From Chara braunii (taxonomy: Eukaryota; Streptophyta; Charophyceae; Charales; Characeae): 20,223 nucleotides of DNA. Below, piece after piece: positions 9,656-17,383 of this stretch. The notes under the pieces were generated by a model that saw nothing but the letters and a program-made list of their open reading frames with translations, ran no database searches and was not told where the DNA came from. Both the position numbers and the translations under genes were made by a program. The first letter of the stretch is position 1. Each line of letters starts with the position of its first letter. The DNA is taken from contig BFEA01000030.1 of NCBI GenBank assembly GCA_003427395.1, forward strand, positions 3,265,728 to 3,285,950, in the 5' to 3' direction.

Positions 9656-9712
9656 GAGGGAGCCTTTTGGCTAAGATCAAGTGTAGCATCTGTTCCTACA
9701 AGTTCAATTTCT
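9656..9712 (+). pseudogene. U2 snRNA-derived fragment (5' part), plus strand
   Basis: The sequence agccttttggctaagatcaa, continuing through gtgtagcatctgttcctac, matches the conserved first ~60 nt of U2 snRNA (stem-loop I and the branch-site recognition region). The branch-site pairing element, GTAGTA in functional U2, reads GTAGCA here. The rest of U2 (Sm site, stem-loops III and IV) is absent after about 9712, so this is a truncated copy, not a working snRNA gene. No target duplication is visible. The match rests on my knowledge of the metazoan U2 sequence, with no alignment run. Confidence 0.8.
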
Positions 9713-9875
9713 GTCCAGTGGTCCCCTGGAACACTTCCTGTGTCCAATGACTCAGAGAACCTCCCCACAATCTCCTGAAATTTGGGCACATCTGACACAT
9801 CAGCATATGATGGCATACATGACCACCTGTGCACTCCTGTCATACGGATTGATGTCCCATACTTTGCCCGACTTC
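9709..9875 (-). other. Exon-like minus-strand block (speculative)
   Basis: Read on the minus strand, a tract ending aactctgcag precedes an open block ending at gaacttgtagga, so acceptor and donor dinucleotides bracket it. The translation includes DVPKFQEIVGRFSESLDTGS. No family is recognised. Its donor side overlaps the U2-like relic, which argues against a functional exon. AG and GT are common enough for this to be chance. Confidence 0.15.
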
Positions 9876-10719
9876 TGCAGAGTTTGGGTTCAACTCACTG
9901 TGAATAAAAGGGAGACAATTAACAGGCTTATCCATTGATTTCTTACTCCGCTTCTTTTCCCAAATAGAAGGAAACTGCAATAGCGTTATTGATTTCCCTT
10001 CCAGACAAATGCTGAGACTCTAATCATAAACTCACAGATCGGATCAGCACGTACACGACAACGTCGGTGTGCTTTCATACAAAGATTTTTCCTTTCACTA
10101 ACTTTCCCAAATGTAAATGTAGTAAAGGCTATACATGCTGATTGATAGTGATTGACGATGCCAACTCAAGCGTCAAATGAGACCAGGCCCTGAAAGGCTT
10201 CGACAGAAAGATGTCACTGGAATTCCCCTAAGAACATTCCCTTCCCCTGACATCATCCTACTGGAAGTAGCCTACATGATTTGGCTAGTCCCAAGACCCG
10301 GGCAGCCGATTGGAGCTAGATAGCTGCACCTAGAAAGCAGACCTAGACATACTGCAATTTTTGCAGCTAGAGAAAGGAAATCAGGGGTCACATCCTGAAA
10401 TAGACACCGGACAATTTGACACGACCAGGTTCCATATAAAGCAAAACAACCTAAGGATGAGACCCAGTTGTGCTGCCACCCCGCTCTTTGCAACGATTCG
10501 CATCATAGTCTAGAGTCGTGCGACGTTTACTTGGGCTACAACGATTGGTTGGACACTGGGTTCCCACAAAAATCAATGTCTGGAATCAGCAGGCATGTAA
10601 GTAACATGGCATTTACAGGGTAAAAGTTGCACACTCCCATAAAAAGGAGCATTCACAGCACCTCCTGGCAATCCGATGATTTCAGTGCCGCCAAATCAAC
10701 CAGCAGTAAAAGCACACCT
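9876..10719. other. No gene seen
   Basis: Mostly unassigned. On the minus strand a short block at about 10350-10400 is bracketed by ctatttcag and gtatgt and reads VTPDFLSLAAKIA, but it is too short to support a call. Confidence 0.4.
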
Positions 10720-10908
10720 TCAAATCCCTGCATGATTGGCTGTGTCCTTCACAGCATCAAATGCATGAATGATTGACTGTGCTTCGAGGCCCAATCCTGC
10801 CCAATTTACTTGTCCTACTCCTCCCTCTATGGGTCCCACTGTCTCCCACAACATCACATCTTGGTCTGGATGATCCACAAAAGACATCCTGCTCATGTTC
10901 TCCCTCAC
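10720..10908 (-). other. Exon-like minus-strand block (speculative)
   Basis: An open minus-strand frame of 62 codons contains SFVDHPDQDVMLWETVGPIE and continues with a Gly/Val-rich stretch. A pyrimidine-containing acceptor-like tract ending tttctgtgag lies directly before the open block. I do not recognise a family, and the frame closes with TGA at 10720. It could be a gene relic, a transposon remnant or chance. Confidence 0.18.
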
Positions 10909-10960
10909 AGAAAGGTGACAAGCTAGTAAAAGCTAATAATAAACAGCATGGTGCAAGCAA

Positions 10961-11574
10961 GGGCAGCCGCTCTTCGCCAGAGGCACTTCTACGCTTCTTG
11001 ATCCTGCTCTACAAGAATAATTTCACCTTTCTACCTAGCCATCCATGATTCTCCTGCCAGCTGAACAGTCAGAGTTTCATTACCACCCATCCTACTCTGG
11101 CTGTCAGTCAGCGTTAAAGACTTGCACAGCATCAGTTTTCACAGTGCCCCTAGTGCCCCACACAAAGAAAGCCATATCCTTATTTTGTTAACGTAGATTC
11201 AGTGCTTGTCCTCCGCGCATCCTCAGATACCCTGCAATCTGGAGACCCTCGAGGAACGATCCAAACTACAAAGGGAATGCGCATATCAAACTTACACAGT
11301 GCTTTGTCGCAATGAAGCTCACACCTACCGAATCAAATACCACGAGAGAGGAAAAAAAAAGAAAGTGTGAATACATTTCATCTTGTGGCTAGCAGCCCAT
11401 TCACATGGGAAGCTCAGCCCTATCACCCAGAACCGTACAGAATTGCACAGCGATTCGTTTCCTGGCACAGGTATCGGTCACATCCCTGCTGTGTGTGAGT
11501 GGTGCCGGCTCTCCTCGCCTTTTGTGCCAAGTTCCCAAGGACCCAATTCCCAAGTAGCATACAGACCTATATAT
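10961..11574. other. No gene assigned
   Basis: Unassigned sequence. Minus-strand frames at about 11205-11275 and 11410-11563 are open for 25-55 codons, within chance expectation. A gtaagt motif lies on the minus strand near 11295. No repeat or RNA was recognised. Confidence 0.35.
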
Positions 11575-11663
11575 CCCCTTCCTCCCCGTCCACGGAATCA
11601 GATATTAAACTGATTAGAAGAGAGAATCGAGTTGATCTTGGCCAAAAGGCTGAGAAAGGCACA
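11575..11663 (-). pseudogene. U2 snRNA-derived fragment, minus strand
   Basis: The minus strand reads tctcagccttttggccaaga and further on taatcagtttaatatctgat, which match U2 snRNA from the 5' end to the stem-loop II region. The block between them, which holds the branch-site recognition element in U2, is heavily altered (ctcgattctc), so the copy cannot pair normally with branch sites. It lacks the 3' half with stem-loops III and IV. Weaker similarity continues towards 11575. It differs from the copy at 9656-9712 and probably arose separately. Confidence 0.75.
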
Positions 11664-11687
11664 TCATCTCATGGGTTTTCACGGTCA

Positions 11688-11789
11688 TCCTAACCACTGG
11701 ATGTATGAATCCTTTCGGGAGCAACCCCATCTGCTGACCCTATGTTCCTGTTGGACTGCATCTGCTTGTTTCCACGTTCCCTGTTCACC
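11688..11789 (-). other. Exon-like minus-strand block (speculative)
   Basis: On the minus strand a good acceptor-like tract (ttctctgttttactcgttag) is followed by 34 open codons containing WKQADAVQQEHRVSRWGC, closed by TGA at 11685-11687. No clear donor is present. Length and context allow a chance explanation. Confidence 0.15.
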
Positions 11790-12115
11790 CTAACGAGTAA
11801 AACAGAGAAGCAAGGGCATGATACTTCATAGTCCCAATTCAGAGTTTGCACAGAGGTACGTCAACAGTAAACCAGGGAACCTCAGGTGATGTATGCCTCT
11901 TCATCAACATTACTTAGGGACACTTAATCTCTTGTGAAGTTGTGACATTAACGGCCTGCTGCCTACCCTATTTCCCCTTTACCCTCACAGATGGTGAAGC
12001 AGCAGCACCCATACGCACCGAAACCTGGTGCAGATAAGAGCAGACCTTGAAACATGGTTCACATAGGAGCATAGACATCCCGTGAAAATGACAGTCCCGG
12101 CACGGTATGTGCCAC
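11790..12115. other. No gene seen
   Basis: Unassigned sequence; nothing recognised. Confidence 0.45.
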
Positions 12116-12130
12116 GGACAGGGTTCTTTT
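12116..12130. repeat. Target-site duplication of U6 retropseudogene 1, left copy
   Basis: The 15-bp string ggacagggttctttt occurs here and again at 12253-12267, flanking the U6-like segment exactly. In U6 orientation it begins with AAAAG, as expected for target-primed insertion by a LINE endonuclease. Confidence 0.85.
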
Positions 12131-12252
12131 GGACCATTTCTCGATTTGTGTGTGTCATCCTCGCGCAGGGGCCATGTTAATCTTCTTTGTGTGCAGGGGC
12201 CATGTTAATCTTCTTTGTATCGTTCCAATTTCAACGGATGCCCCGAAGGACC
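12131..12252 (-). pseudogene. U6 snRNA retropseudogene 1, with a 28-bp internal duplication
   Basis: The minus strand carries aaattggaacgatacaaaga, then agattaacatggcccctgc and gaggatgacacac, matching U6 snRNA. In U6 the ACAGAGA box pairs with the 5' splice site and the AGC triad helps form the catalytic core. Here they read ACAAAGA and AAC, and a 28-bp block covering them is duplicated in tandem (12165-12192 and 12193-12220 on the plus strand). The 5' end reads ggtccttcggggcatccg instead of the usual U6 cap-proximal stem. It is flanked by a 15-bp target duplication (12116-12130, 12253-12267), so it was inserted by retrotransposition. It should not be functional. Confidence 0.9.
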
Positions 12253-12267
12253 GGACAGGGTTCTTTT
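12253..12267. repeat. Target-site duplication of U6 retropseudogene 1, right copy
   Basis: Exact second copy of ggacagggttctttt, at the 5' side of the U6 sequence on the minus strand. Confidence 0.85.
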
Positions 12268-12297
12268 CATTCCACTGTATTGCAGGTATTCAAAACA

Positions 12298-12660
12298 TTA
12301 AAAAGAGTATGATGAATGATGTGAACAACGAACAGGGCGCCACCCTAACACATGCAGCCCTGGAGACCTGGGGCCAGCACGATTGCAAGCCTCGAATGGC
12401 ATCGAATCAGCCGCGGTGCATTGCTGCATGAAGCTGGAGTACACTGAAACACTCACTTTCCAGAACCATCCTTGGTCAAGTATCATCCATATGATTCTCT
12501 CTTCTGTCATAAGGTATGAATGTCCACATCACAGCCAGATGTGCAGACCGGGCATACACCACATCCAGCAGAACCGCGGTCAGCCTCCTGAATTCATGAT
12601 GTACATCGTGATTCAGCGGAACAGGAATGAATCCCCTGATTACGGCTGTATAGGTCCATA
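12298..12660 (-). other. Exon-like minus-strand blocks with a frame break (speculative)
   Basis: On the minus strand an open frame containing VPLNHDVHHEFRRLTAVLLD runs from about 12650 to a TGA near 12476. A second frame overlaps it from 12510, reads TEERIIWMILDQGWFWK and meets a consensus-like donor (aaagtgagtg). If coding, the sequence needs a frame change between the two, so it would be a pseudogene or contain a sequence error. No family is recognised. Confidence 0.18.
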
Positions 12661-13096
12661 ACAAAACCAGAACAAACAAAGAAGGCATGCAGCACAACGC
12701 ACTCATCTAGTCGGAAATGTAGGCTGTGTTCAGTGGGAACATGCAGGGAAAGGGAAAGCCTGGTGGCACGCAGCTCAGAAAGAACAGCTTTGCAGAGAGG
12801 AAACAGATAATGGGTAGATAATGGGTAGAGCAAGAGAACTCAGTTCAGCAGAGCTACAGGAAAGCAGATAGCTCTTCTGGTCAGTGAACGAAACGAGGGG
12901 ATGGTAGCCAAGCTAAAAATCAGCAGGCTGAGCATTGGCAACCACATAGAAGGCAGAGTGGTGATGAAGTCAGTTCTTCAGGTGGTTCATAACAATGAAG
13001 AGCCAGGGGAGAAGAGAAGGGCCAGCAATGCCACAAAACATGCTGACAAGGAGCAATGATATCATGCTTCCTTATAAATCTCTTGCTTCAGAATCA
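12661..13096. other. No gene seen
   Basis: Unassigned sequence. A short direct repeat (ataatgggtag twice) occurs at 12808-12828. Nothing else was recognised. Confidence 0.45.
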
Positions 13097-13289
13097 GGAA
13101 AAGATTTTATGTCCAGCTGCATCCACCTTCTTCTGAAGGACAGACAACTCAGGATTTTCTCGCATTAGAATTAGAAATGAACCAGCAGCTCCTGTGGATA
13201 ACTTCTCCCAACCAGGCAGCCATGGGACTTTGTAGGAAGTTCACATTGGGGTCAGTCTCGAAATCCATCGCTGGCACATCATACCAAGC
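13097..13289 (-). other. Exon-like minus-strand block with a frame shift (speculative)
   Basis: A strong acceptor-like tract on the minus strand (ttctttgttgccgtctcag) precedes 13289. The first frame reads AWYDVPAMDFETDPNVNFLQ. From about 13240 a different frame is open for 48 codons and reads WLPGWEKLSTGAAGSFLILM, then RENPELSVLQKKVDAAGHKI. Together they look like one reading interrupted by a single-base indel near 13230. I do not recognise the family. This is the most protein-like of the minus-strand blocks, but it remains a by-eye judgement. Confidence 0.25.
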
Positions 13290-13590
13290 CTGAGACGGCA
13301 ACAAAGAAAAAAGAAAATCATGGAAAAGAAAGAAGAGAGAACCAGAAAAGGGAAGGAGGGGGCACAGGTGTGTGTGTGGCTGTCAGAAATATCCATCAGA
13401 GGAAAATGTTCGGAGAGAATAAACACGAAATCTGATGGGACTGAGCACTGGCATCCACCGTCTGTAGCTCCGAGTGCGTAGTGGACATCAGAGCACGAGG
13501 AGAAGGATAGATAAACTTGGCAGCCTGCTGCCTTGTACAGACAATACAATCACAGTAGCCCTTCCGGGAATATGCCCCGAGTTGGACAGC

Positions 13591-13607
13591 CTGAGGCATC
13601 TGAATTT
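13591..13607. repeat. Target-site duplication of U6 retropseudogene 2, left copy
   Basis: The 17-bp string ctgaggcatctgaattt occurs here and at 13749-13765, bracketing the U6 copy and its tail. Confidence 0.9.
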
Positions 13608-13702
13608 TTTATTTTTTATTTTTTTTTGTTACAAAATTTGGCCCATTTCTCGATTTATGTGTGTCATCCTTGCGCAGGGTGTGTCATCCTTGCGCAGGGG
13701 CC

Positions 13703-13734
<32 letters not shown>

Positions 13735-13748
13735 ACAGATTCCTTGCG
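13608..13748 (-). pseudogene. U6 snRNA retropseudogene 2, with A-rich tail and a 20-bp internal duplication
   Basis: The minus strand carries aaaattggaacgatacagag, then aagattagcatggcccctgc and gcaaggatgacaca, a close match to U6. The ACAGAGA box and AGC triad are intact. A 20-bp block (gtgtcatccttgcgcagggt on the plus strand) is duplicated at 13661-13680 and 13681-13700. In U6 orientation the 3' end continues into an A-rich tail (13608-13631) and the insertion is flanked by a 17-bp target duplication, the signature of LINE-mediated insertion. The U6 5' stem is missing. Its 3' part (aaatcgagaaatgg) matches copy 1 and not standard U6, so both come from the same variant source. Confidence 0.93.
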
Positions 13749-13765
13749 CTGAGGCATCTGAATTT
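13749..13765. repeat. Target-site duplication of U6 retropseudogene 2, right copy
   Basis: Exact second copy of ctgaggcatctgaattt. Confidence 0.9.
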
Positions 13766-14102
13766 GATTCATCTGTACTTTGCAATTTTGTCGTCTCTGT
13801 CCATTTTTTTCTCCCTCCTTTTCATTTCTTTTCTCTTACTAAAAGGGTGATGGCCTCAAGATATCACGATCGAACTAACCGGAACCAGGTAAATTCAGAG
13901 TTATTTACTCGTCCACATTAGTCGGGATTCAATCTGAGGTCCATAGTTCAATTTCTTTTCCGCCTCTGTTCCCTTTTTCTCCCTCTTGTTTTCTGCCAAC
14001 AAGCAGCTCATCTCAGTATGTGCAGCTTTCCAGTGTGTACTTCTGGATCAGCAGGTTTCACACTCACGACTGCTTCATCTGCAGGTAACCGGCACCCTTC
14101 CT

Positions 14103-14103
<1 letters not shown>
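13766..14103. other. No gene seen
   Basis: Pyrimidine-rich unassigned sequence leading to the poly-C tract. Confidence 0.45.
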
Positions 14104-14142
<39 letters not shown>

Positions 14143-14151
14143 ACAACCCCC

Positions 14152-14193
<42 letters not shown>

Positions 14194-14195
14194 AA
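14104..14195. repeat. Long poly-C tracts followed by poly-A
   Basis: A run of 37 C (14104-14140), a short A/C interruption, a run of about 31 C (14153-14183) and 12 A (14184-14195). The minus strand is poly-G and could form G-quadruplexes. Exact lengths are probably unreliable. Frames reading poly-proline through this tract are artefacts. Confidence 0.95.
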
Positions 14196-14568
14196 GGGCC
14201 CACCAGCACCTGATTGCCCATACTCCAATCCAGTGCAGCGTTAGCGAGATCGAAACAAGAGGAGCAAGACCTTCAAAAACTAGTGATCTGAAATGGGAGC
14301 CATGACGCTGACGGTAAATGATGACATTCTGACATGTCGTAAACCACGAGAAAACATTGGTCTACGTCAAATCAGGGAAAAACAGGACAACCGCAGGGCA
14401 GAATCGCTCTCAAGAAAATGGTTCAGTCATCGCATTAATATTTGTCGGAACGTTTCTTTAAATCTGCACGACCAGTGGTAATGCTGATTACGTTCCTTTT
14501 GCTTTCTCTCATTCTCAAACCTAGGATGGCACAGGCCGTCATTAGATATCCATTGCCACGACAGATAC
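14196..14568. other. No gene seen
   Basis: Unassigned sequence; nothing recognised. Confidence 0.45.
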
Positions 14569-14817
14569 AATGTCAGTGACACAGAGCAAACTCAGTCCTG
14601 TCCAGTAACCGTGCTGTGCCCTGGTTAGCAAGGGGAAGGCTGGCAGGAATGAAAATTACCTCCCTCCATTGATTATTACGCCCTGGTCTTCTTTTCCTTT
14701 CCCTTTTCTCTGGCCTTGTGGGGGTTGAGACGACTCCACTATCAGAGAATGGACATTAGAAAAGTAGAGATCTGGACGAGCCGGTGCAACCTCCTCTGTG
14801 CCAACTGCGATCCCTCT
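14569..14817 (-). other. Two exon-like minus-strand blocks (speculative)
   Basis: The first block (14660-14817) follows an acceptor-like cccggtctgcag and reads RGIAVGTEEVAPARPDLYFS and onward to GVIINGG before gag/gtaatt. The second (14569-14620) follows ccccttgctaaccag and reads QHGYWTGLSLLCVTDI before gtatct. Their phases are compatible, and also compatible with the block starting at 13289. Against this, the gap between the two blocks is only 39 nt, very short for an animal intron. No family is recognised. Confidence 0.18.
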
Positions 14818-14964
14818 CTGCAGACCGGGGCTGGTGTGTGTGTGTATGACAGATGTACACATCATTGCTTCCTGGGAGCATGTTGCATACATTAGTTTGT
14901 TGGTTGGCCAGTTCATCATGTATAACCAAGGTTCCGCATGCATACTGCATGTTCTGGCCTTTAA

Positions 14965-15091
14965 ACCAACAGTACCTCCACGTTTTTAGGCTGTTAACGC
15001 GGTGCCTGAACCGGTGCGCCGCAGGGGTCGATGTGCATTTGCATAAGAACCTCCACAGAGGGGGGCTAAGGCCCACCTGGGTACTGGTGGT
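14965..15091. mobile_element. TTAA-flanked miniature element (127 bp), type example
   Basis: Perfect TTAA duplications flank it (14961-14964 and 15092-15095). The left end reads accaacagtacctcc and the right end, reverse-complemented, reads accaccagtacccagg, matching at eleven of the first twelve positions. The interior is GC-rich and non-coding. Of all copies this one most clearly shows both the TTAA target site and the family terminal repeat. Confidence 0.8.
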
Positions 15092-15095
15092 TTAA

Positions 15096-15600
15096 GATGG
15101 CACAAAAACAAGCAATATGCAGCCACATGGTACTAACTTCGCTGGTTCACTGGTCACGCACCCTTGGTTCTACCCAATCGGTTGCACTTCACTCACAGCC
15201 AGGAGGTGGATGGGACTCTAGCAACCACTTCCACTCCTAAGGAGTACCCTAAAGGGGTTCCGGACAGCGGTGAAGGAGATCTTCCCCCTCCTAGGGAACA
15301 CGCTGAAGGGGTTCCAGATAGGGGTAAAGGACGGGAGCATCCAGAAGTGGGTTCAACATGATGCTCACAGGATATCCACTGGCCTGGCAAATCATAAAAG
15401 GTGAATGACCAGTGGACCCAGCTCAGTAGTAACCATGCTTCTAAATCTGCTCCCCATCTTGGCCTAACATGGAAACCGAAGAAGAGGAATGCACCCTGTC
15501 ATGTGACTAGTCCTAAAACCTCTCAGAAAGAGAAAGTAGCACATGTCCACTATGTGCCCATACATGTCGCTAGTGTCAAAAACCATACAACCGACAGAGC
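15096..15600. other. No gene assigned; weak repeated motif at 15240-15345
   Basis: Two diverged units of about 56 bp, each with aaggggttcc followed by g(t/g)(a/g)aagga, lie at 15240-15345 and translate as PKGVPDSGEG and AEGVPDRGKG. This may be a decayed tandem repeat. Nothing else was recognised. Confidence 0.35.
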
Positions 15601-15675
15601 CGTCCTTACGGACATCCGCTAAAATGGGAACAAAACAGAGAAGAAGATTAGCACGACCAGTGCACGAATGAAGCT
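15601..15675 (+). pseudogene. U6 snRNA-like relic, strongly diverged, plus strand
   Basis: The sequence catccgctaaaatgggaac, followed by agagaagaagattagca and then gaccagtgcacgaatgaag, follows the order of U6 (start of the conserved region, ACAGAGA region, AGC triad, 3' stem) with many changes. The head ggacatccgctaaaat closely matches that of copy 1 (gggcatccgttgaaat) and not standard U6. The first bases form a perfect short hairpin, gtcc-ttac-ggac. No target duplication is visible, so this is probably the oldest of the three copies. Confidence 0.7.
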
Positions 15676-16560
15676 TCTTTCCACCGCCACATGGTTTGCT
15701 ACACCAATGCGGCGCCTGCCCAACCAATTTGATGTCTGCTCAACCAATTATGCAGAATCATGTCTTGCAATAATTGTCGTGCACTCCAACGTATATTTAA
15801 TTTGGTGGCAGAGGAATGAGAGAACACTCTTGGACAGCCTAGGGACAAACAAGATTTGAAGTGTTGGTATGAAACCACACCACGCACTAAGGCAGCAGTT
15901 TTACATCAACGCAACCTCTGCTGCTGATCCTACCACACTTTACTACCACACCTACAACTACAAGTAGTACTGATGATAATGAGACATGATTATATTGTGA
16001 AGTTATATAAACTACGATGATGCGAGTCATCACTACACCCTACAGCACAATTAAGACGTTGAAAAAGACACACCTATTCTTCGGAAGAAGAATATAGAAC
16101 CATGCAAACAAAACCACCTCTGAAATCTAACGAAAAACATCCATGTTCATAACAGTAATATCATTGTCGTAGAATTTTTCAGGCCCAATCCTGGAAGTAG
16201 TCTATTTTCTATCGTTCAATGCCTCGAAAAAAAAAGTGAGCCATCCACTCCTCAGAAAGAAGCCCCCACGTGCAACACCTGCTTGGTTTTGCTTACGATC
16301 AGTGGCAGCAACCAACATAGCGATGGCCCCTTTCAAAGCAAAGGACTACATGTATTTAGCAGTATTGTTCACACCACCACTACACATATATTAATGCACT
16401 GCATCGAGCAGCCAAACAGACAATCAGGAGCCGATCAGCGTCCCCATGTTCGTCTATCTGCCTGTTCTCCTCCGCAACGAGCAAAATGAGACGGAGGGTC
16501 TGCCCACCACATTCGATTACAATTCTGAGCTGCCCACCCTGGAATACAAATTTCAGGATG
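15676..16560. other. No gene seen
   Basis: About 0.9 kb of unassigned sequence. A small hairpin (attcttcggaagaagaat) lies near 16076. No transposon end or RNA was recognised. Confidence 0.45.
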
Positions 16561-16564
16561 TTAA

Positions 16565-16749
16565 ACGACCACTTCTTTTCCCGGCCGTTTTCCTCCAACG
16601 GTGCTGTGCACGCACTGCAAATTTCGGGGCACAGCCTATTGGAGCTAAATCTAGACACATCAGCCAAAAGGAAACACACTGGTTCGTTCTTTTTTTGGCG
16701 CGAAGGGGGAATCCGCTTCAGTAAAAGGAAGGCCCTAAATACTGGTGGG
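16565..16749. mobile_element. TTAA-flanked miniature element (185 bp)
   Basis: Perfect TTAA lies on both sides (16561-16564 and 16750-16753). The right end, reverse-complemented, reads cccaccagtattt; the left end reads acgaccacttctt, a weaker match. The exact TTAA flanks and the shared right-end motif support membership in the family. Confidence 0.6.
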
Positions 16750-16856
16750 TTAAACATATGAACATAGCCTACCTGAAACGGCTACTTGAAGGCAATCAAA
16801 GAACAGGTCAAACTATGGCTGACCCATTTGAAGTTTCAACTCTGTAGTATTGAGAC

Positions 16857-16972
16857 AACTACCGTCTTCACCCGAATAGAATGCCCGGTCATTAGAGCTG
16901 CATTTGGCCCAACTTTCAGTCCAGATGCAGCGATAATGACTGGGCGTTCTATTCGGGTGAAAAACGGTAGTT
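16857..16972. mobile_element. Near-palindromic 116-bp element
   Basis: Almost the whole segment folds on itself. The left arm starts aactaccgtcttcacccgaa; the reverse complement of the right arm starts aactaccgtttttcacccga. Both continue through tagaa(t/c)gccc(g/a)gtcatta to gctgcat(t/c)tgg. Arms are about 52 bp with a short central spacer near 16912. This is the structure of a fold-back MITE. It has no TTAA flanks and different ends, so it is a separate family. The target duplication is unclear. Confidence 0.8.
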
Positions 16973-17365
16973 ACACCCAGTTCCCATAGACTGTGCATTC
17001 ATGTGCAGTGGCAGTCCCTCGTCCGTGCAGCTACGAACTCAAGCCAGAGAAAGTTCTACAACTCAGGGGCCCCTCAATCAACGGCACACACCAATCTGCT
17101 TGTGAAGAATGTTGAAATCCATCAAAAGACACGCTGGAAAACGGAAATACAGGGAAAACTACAAGCTGCCATTTCGAGTAGCACAGCCAGGAATATGTAC
17201 CTAAAGCCTGCAAACAGGCAGGGGTTGCCTGGAGTTCGCCAAACTTTTGCCCCCCTTGGGTGCCTGCTTGTGTACCTACCGGTTGGTGCGGCCGTTAATG
17301 CTGTAGCCGAATTGGACTGCCCCTCGGGTCCATATTCATTCGATTCGGGGGGGTACGGAAAATGC
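16973..17365. other. No gene seen
   Basis: Unassigned sequence. It may contain the undetected left part of the TTAA-family element that ends at 17381. Confidence 0.4.
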
Positions 17366-17381
17366 GGTAGGTACTGGTGGT
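17366..17381 (+). mobile_element. Right end of a TTAA-family element
   Basis: The string gcggtaggtactggtggt is a canonical family right end. It is separated by only TT from the left end of the next element (accaccagttcac at 17384), giving the palindrome actggtggt-tt-accaccagt. The matching left end was not found upstream. Confidence 0.6.
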
Positions 17382-17383
17382 TT

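Noticed and set aside
12129-12431. 100-codon plus-strand frame; similar peptide text in frames at 13474-13752 and 15464-15727
   Set aside because: The shared peptide (NLL-IVPI) is the antisense translation of U6-like sequence and not a protein family.
13986-14305. Proline-rich open frames
   Set aside because: They come from the poly-C tracts, are open in more than one frame, and have no other coding support.
17006-17030. Short similarity to U4 snRNA (gcagtggcagt)
   Set aside because: Only eleven bases agree and the flanks do not follow U4, so chance is likely.
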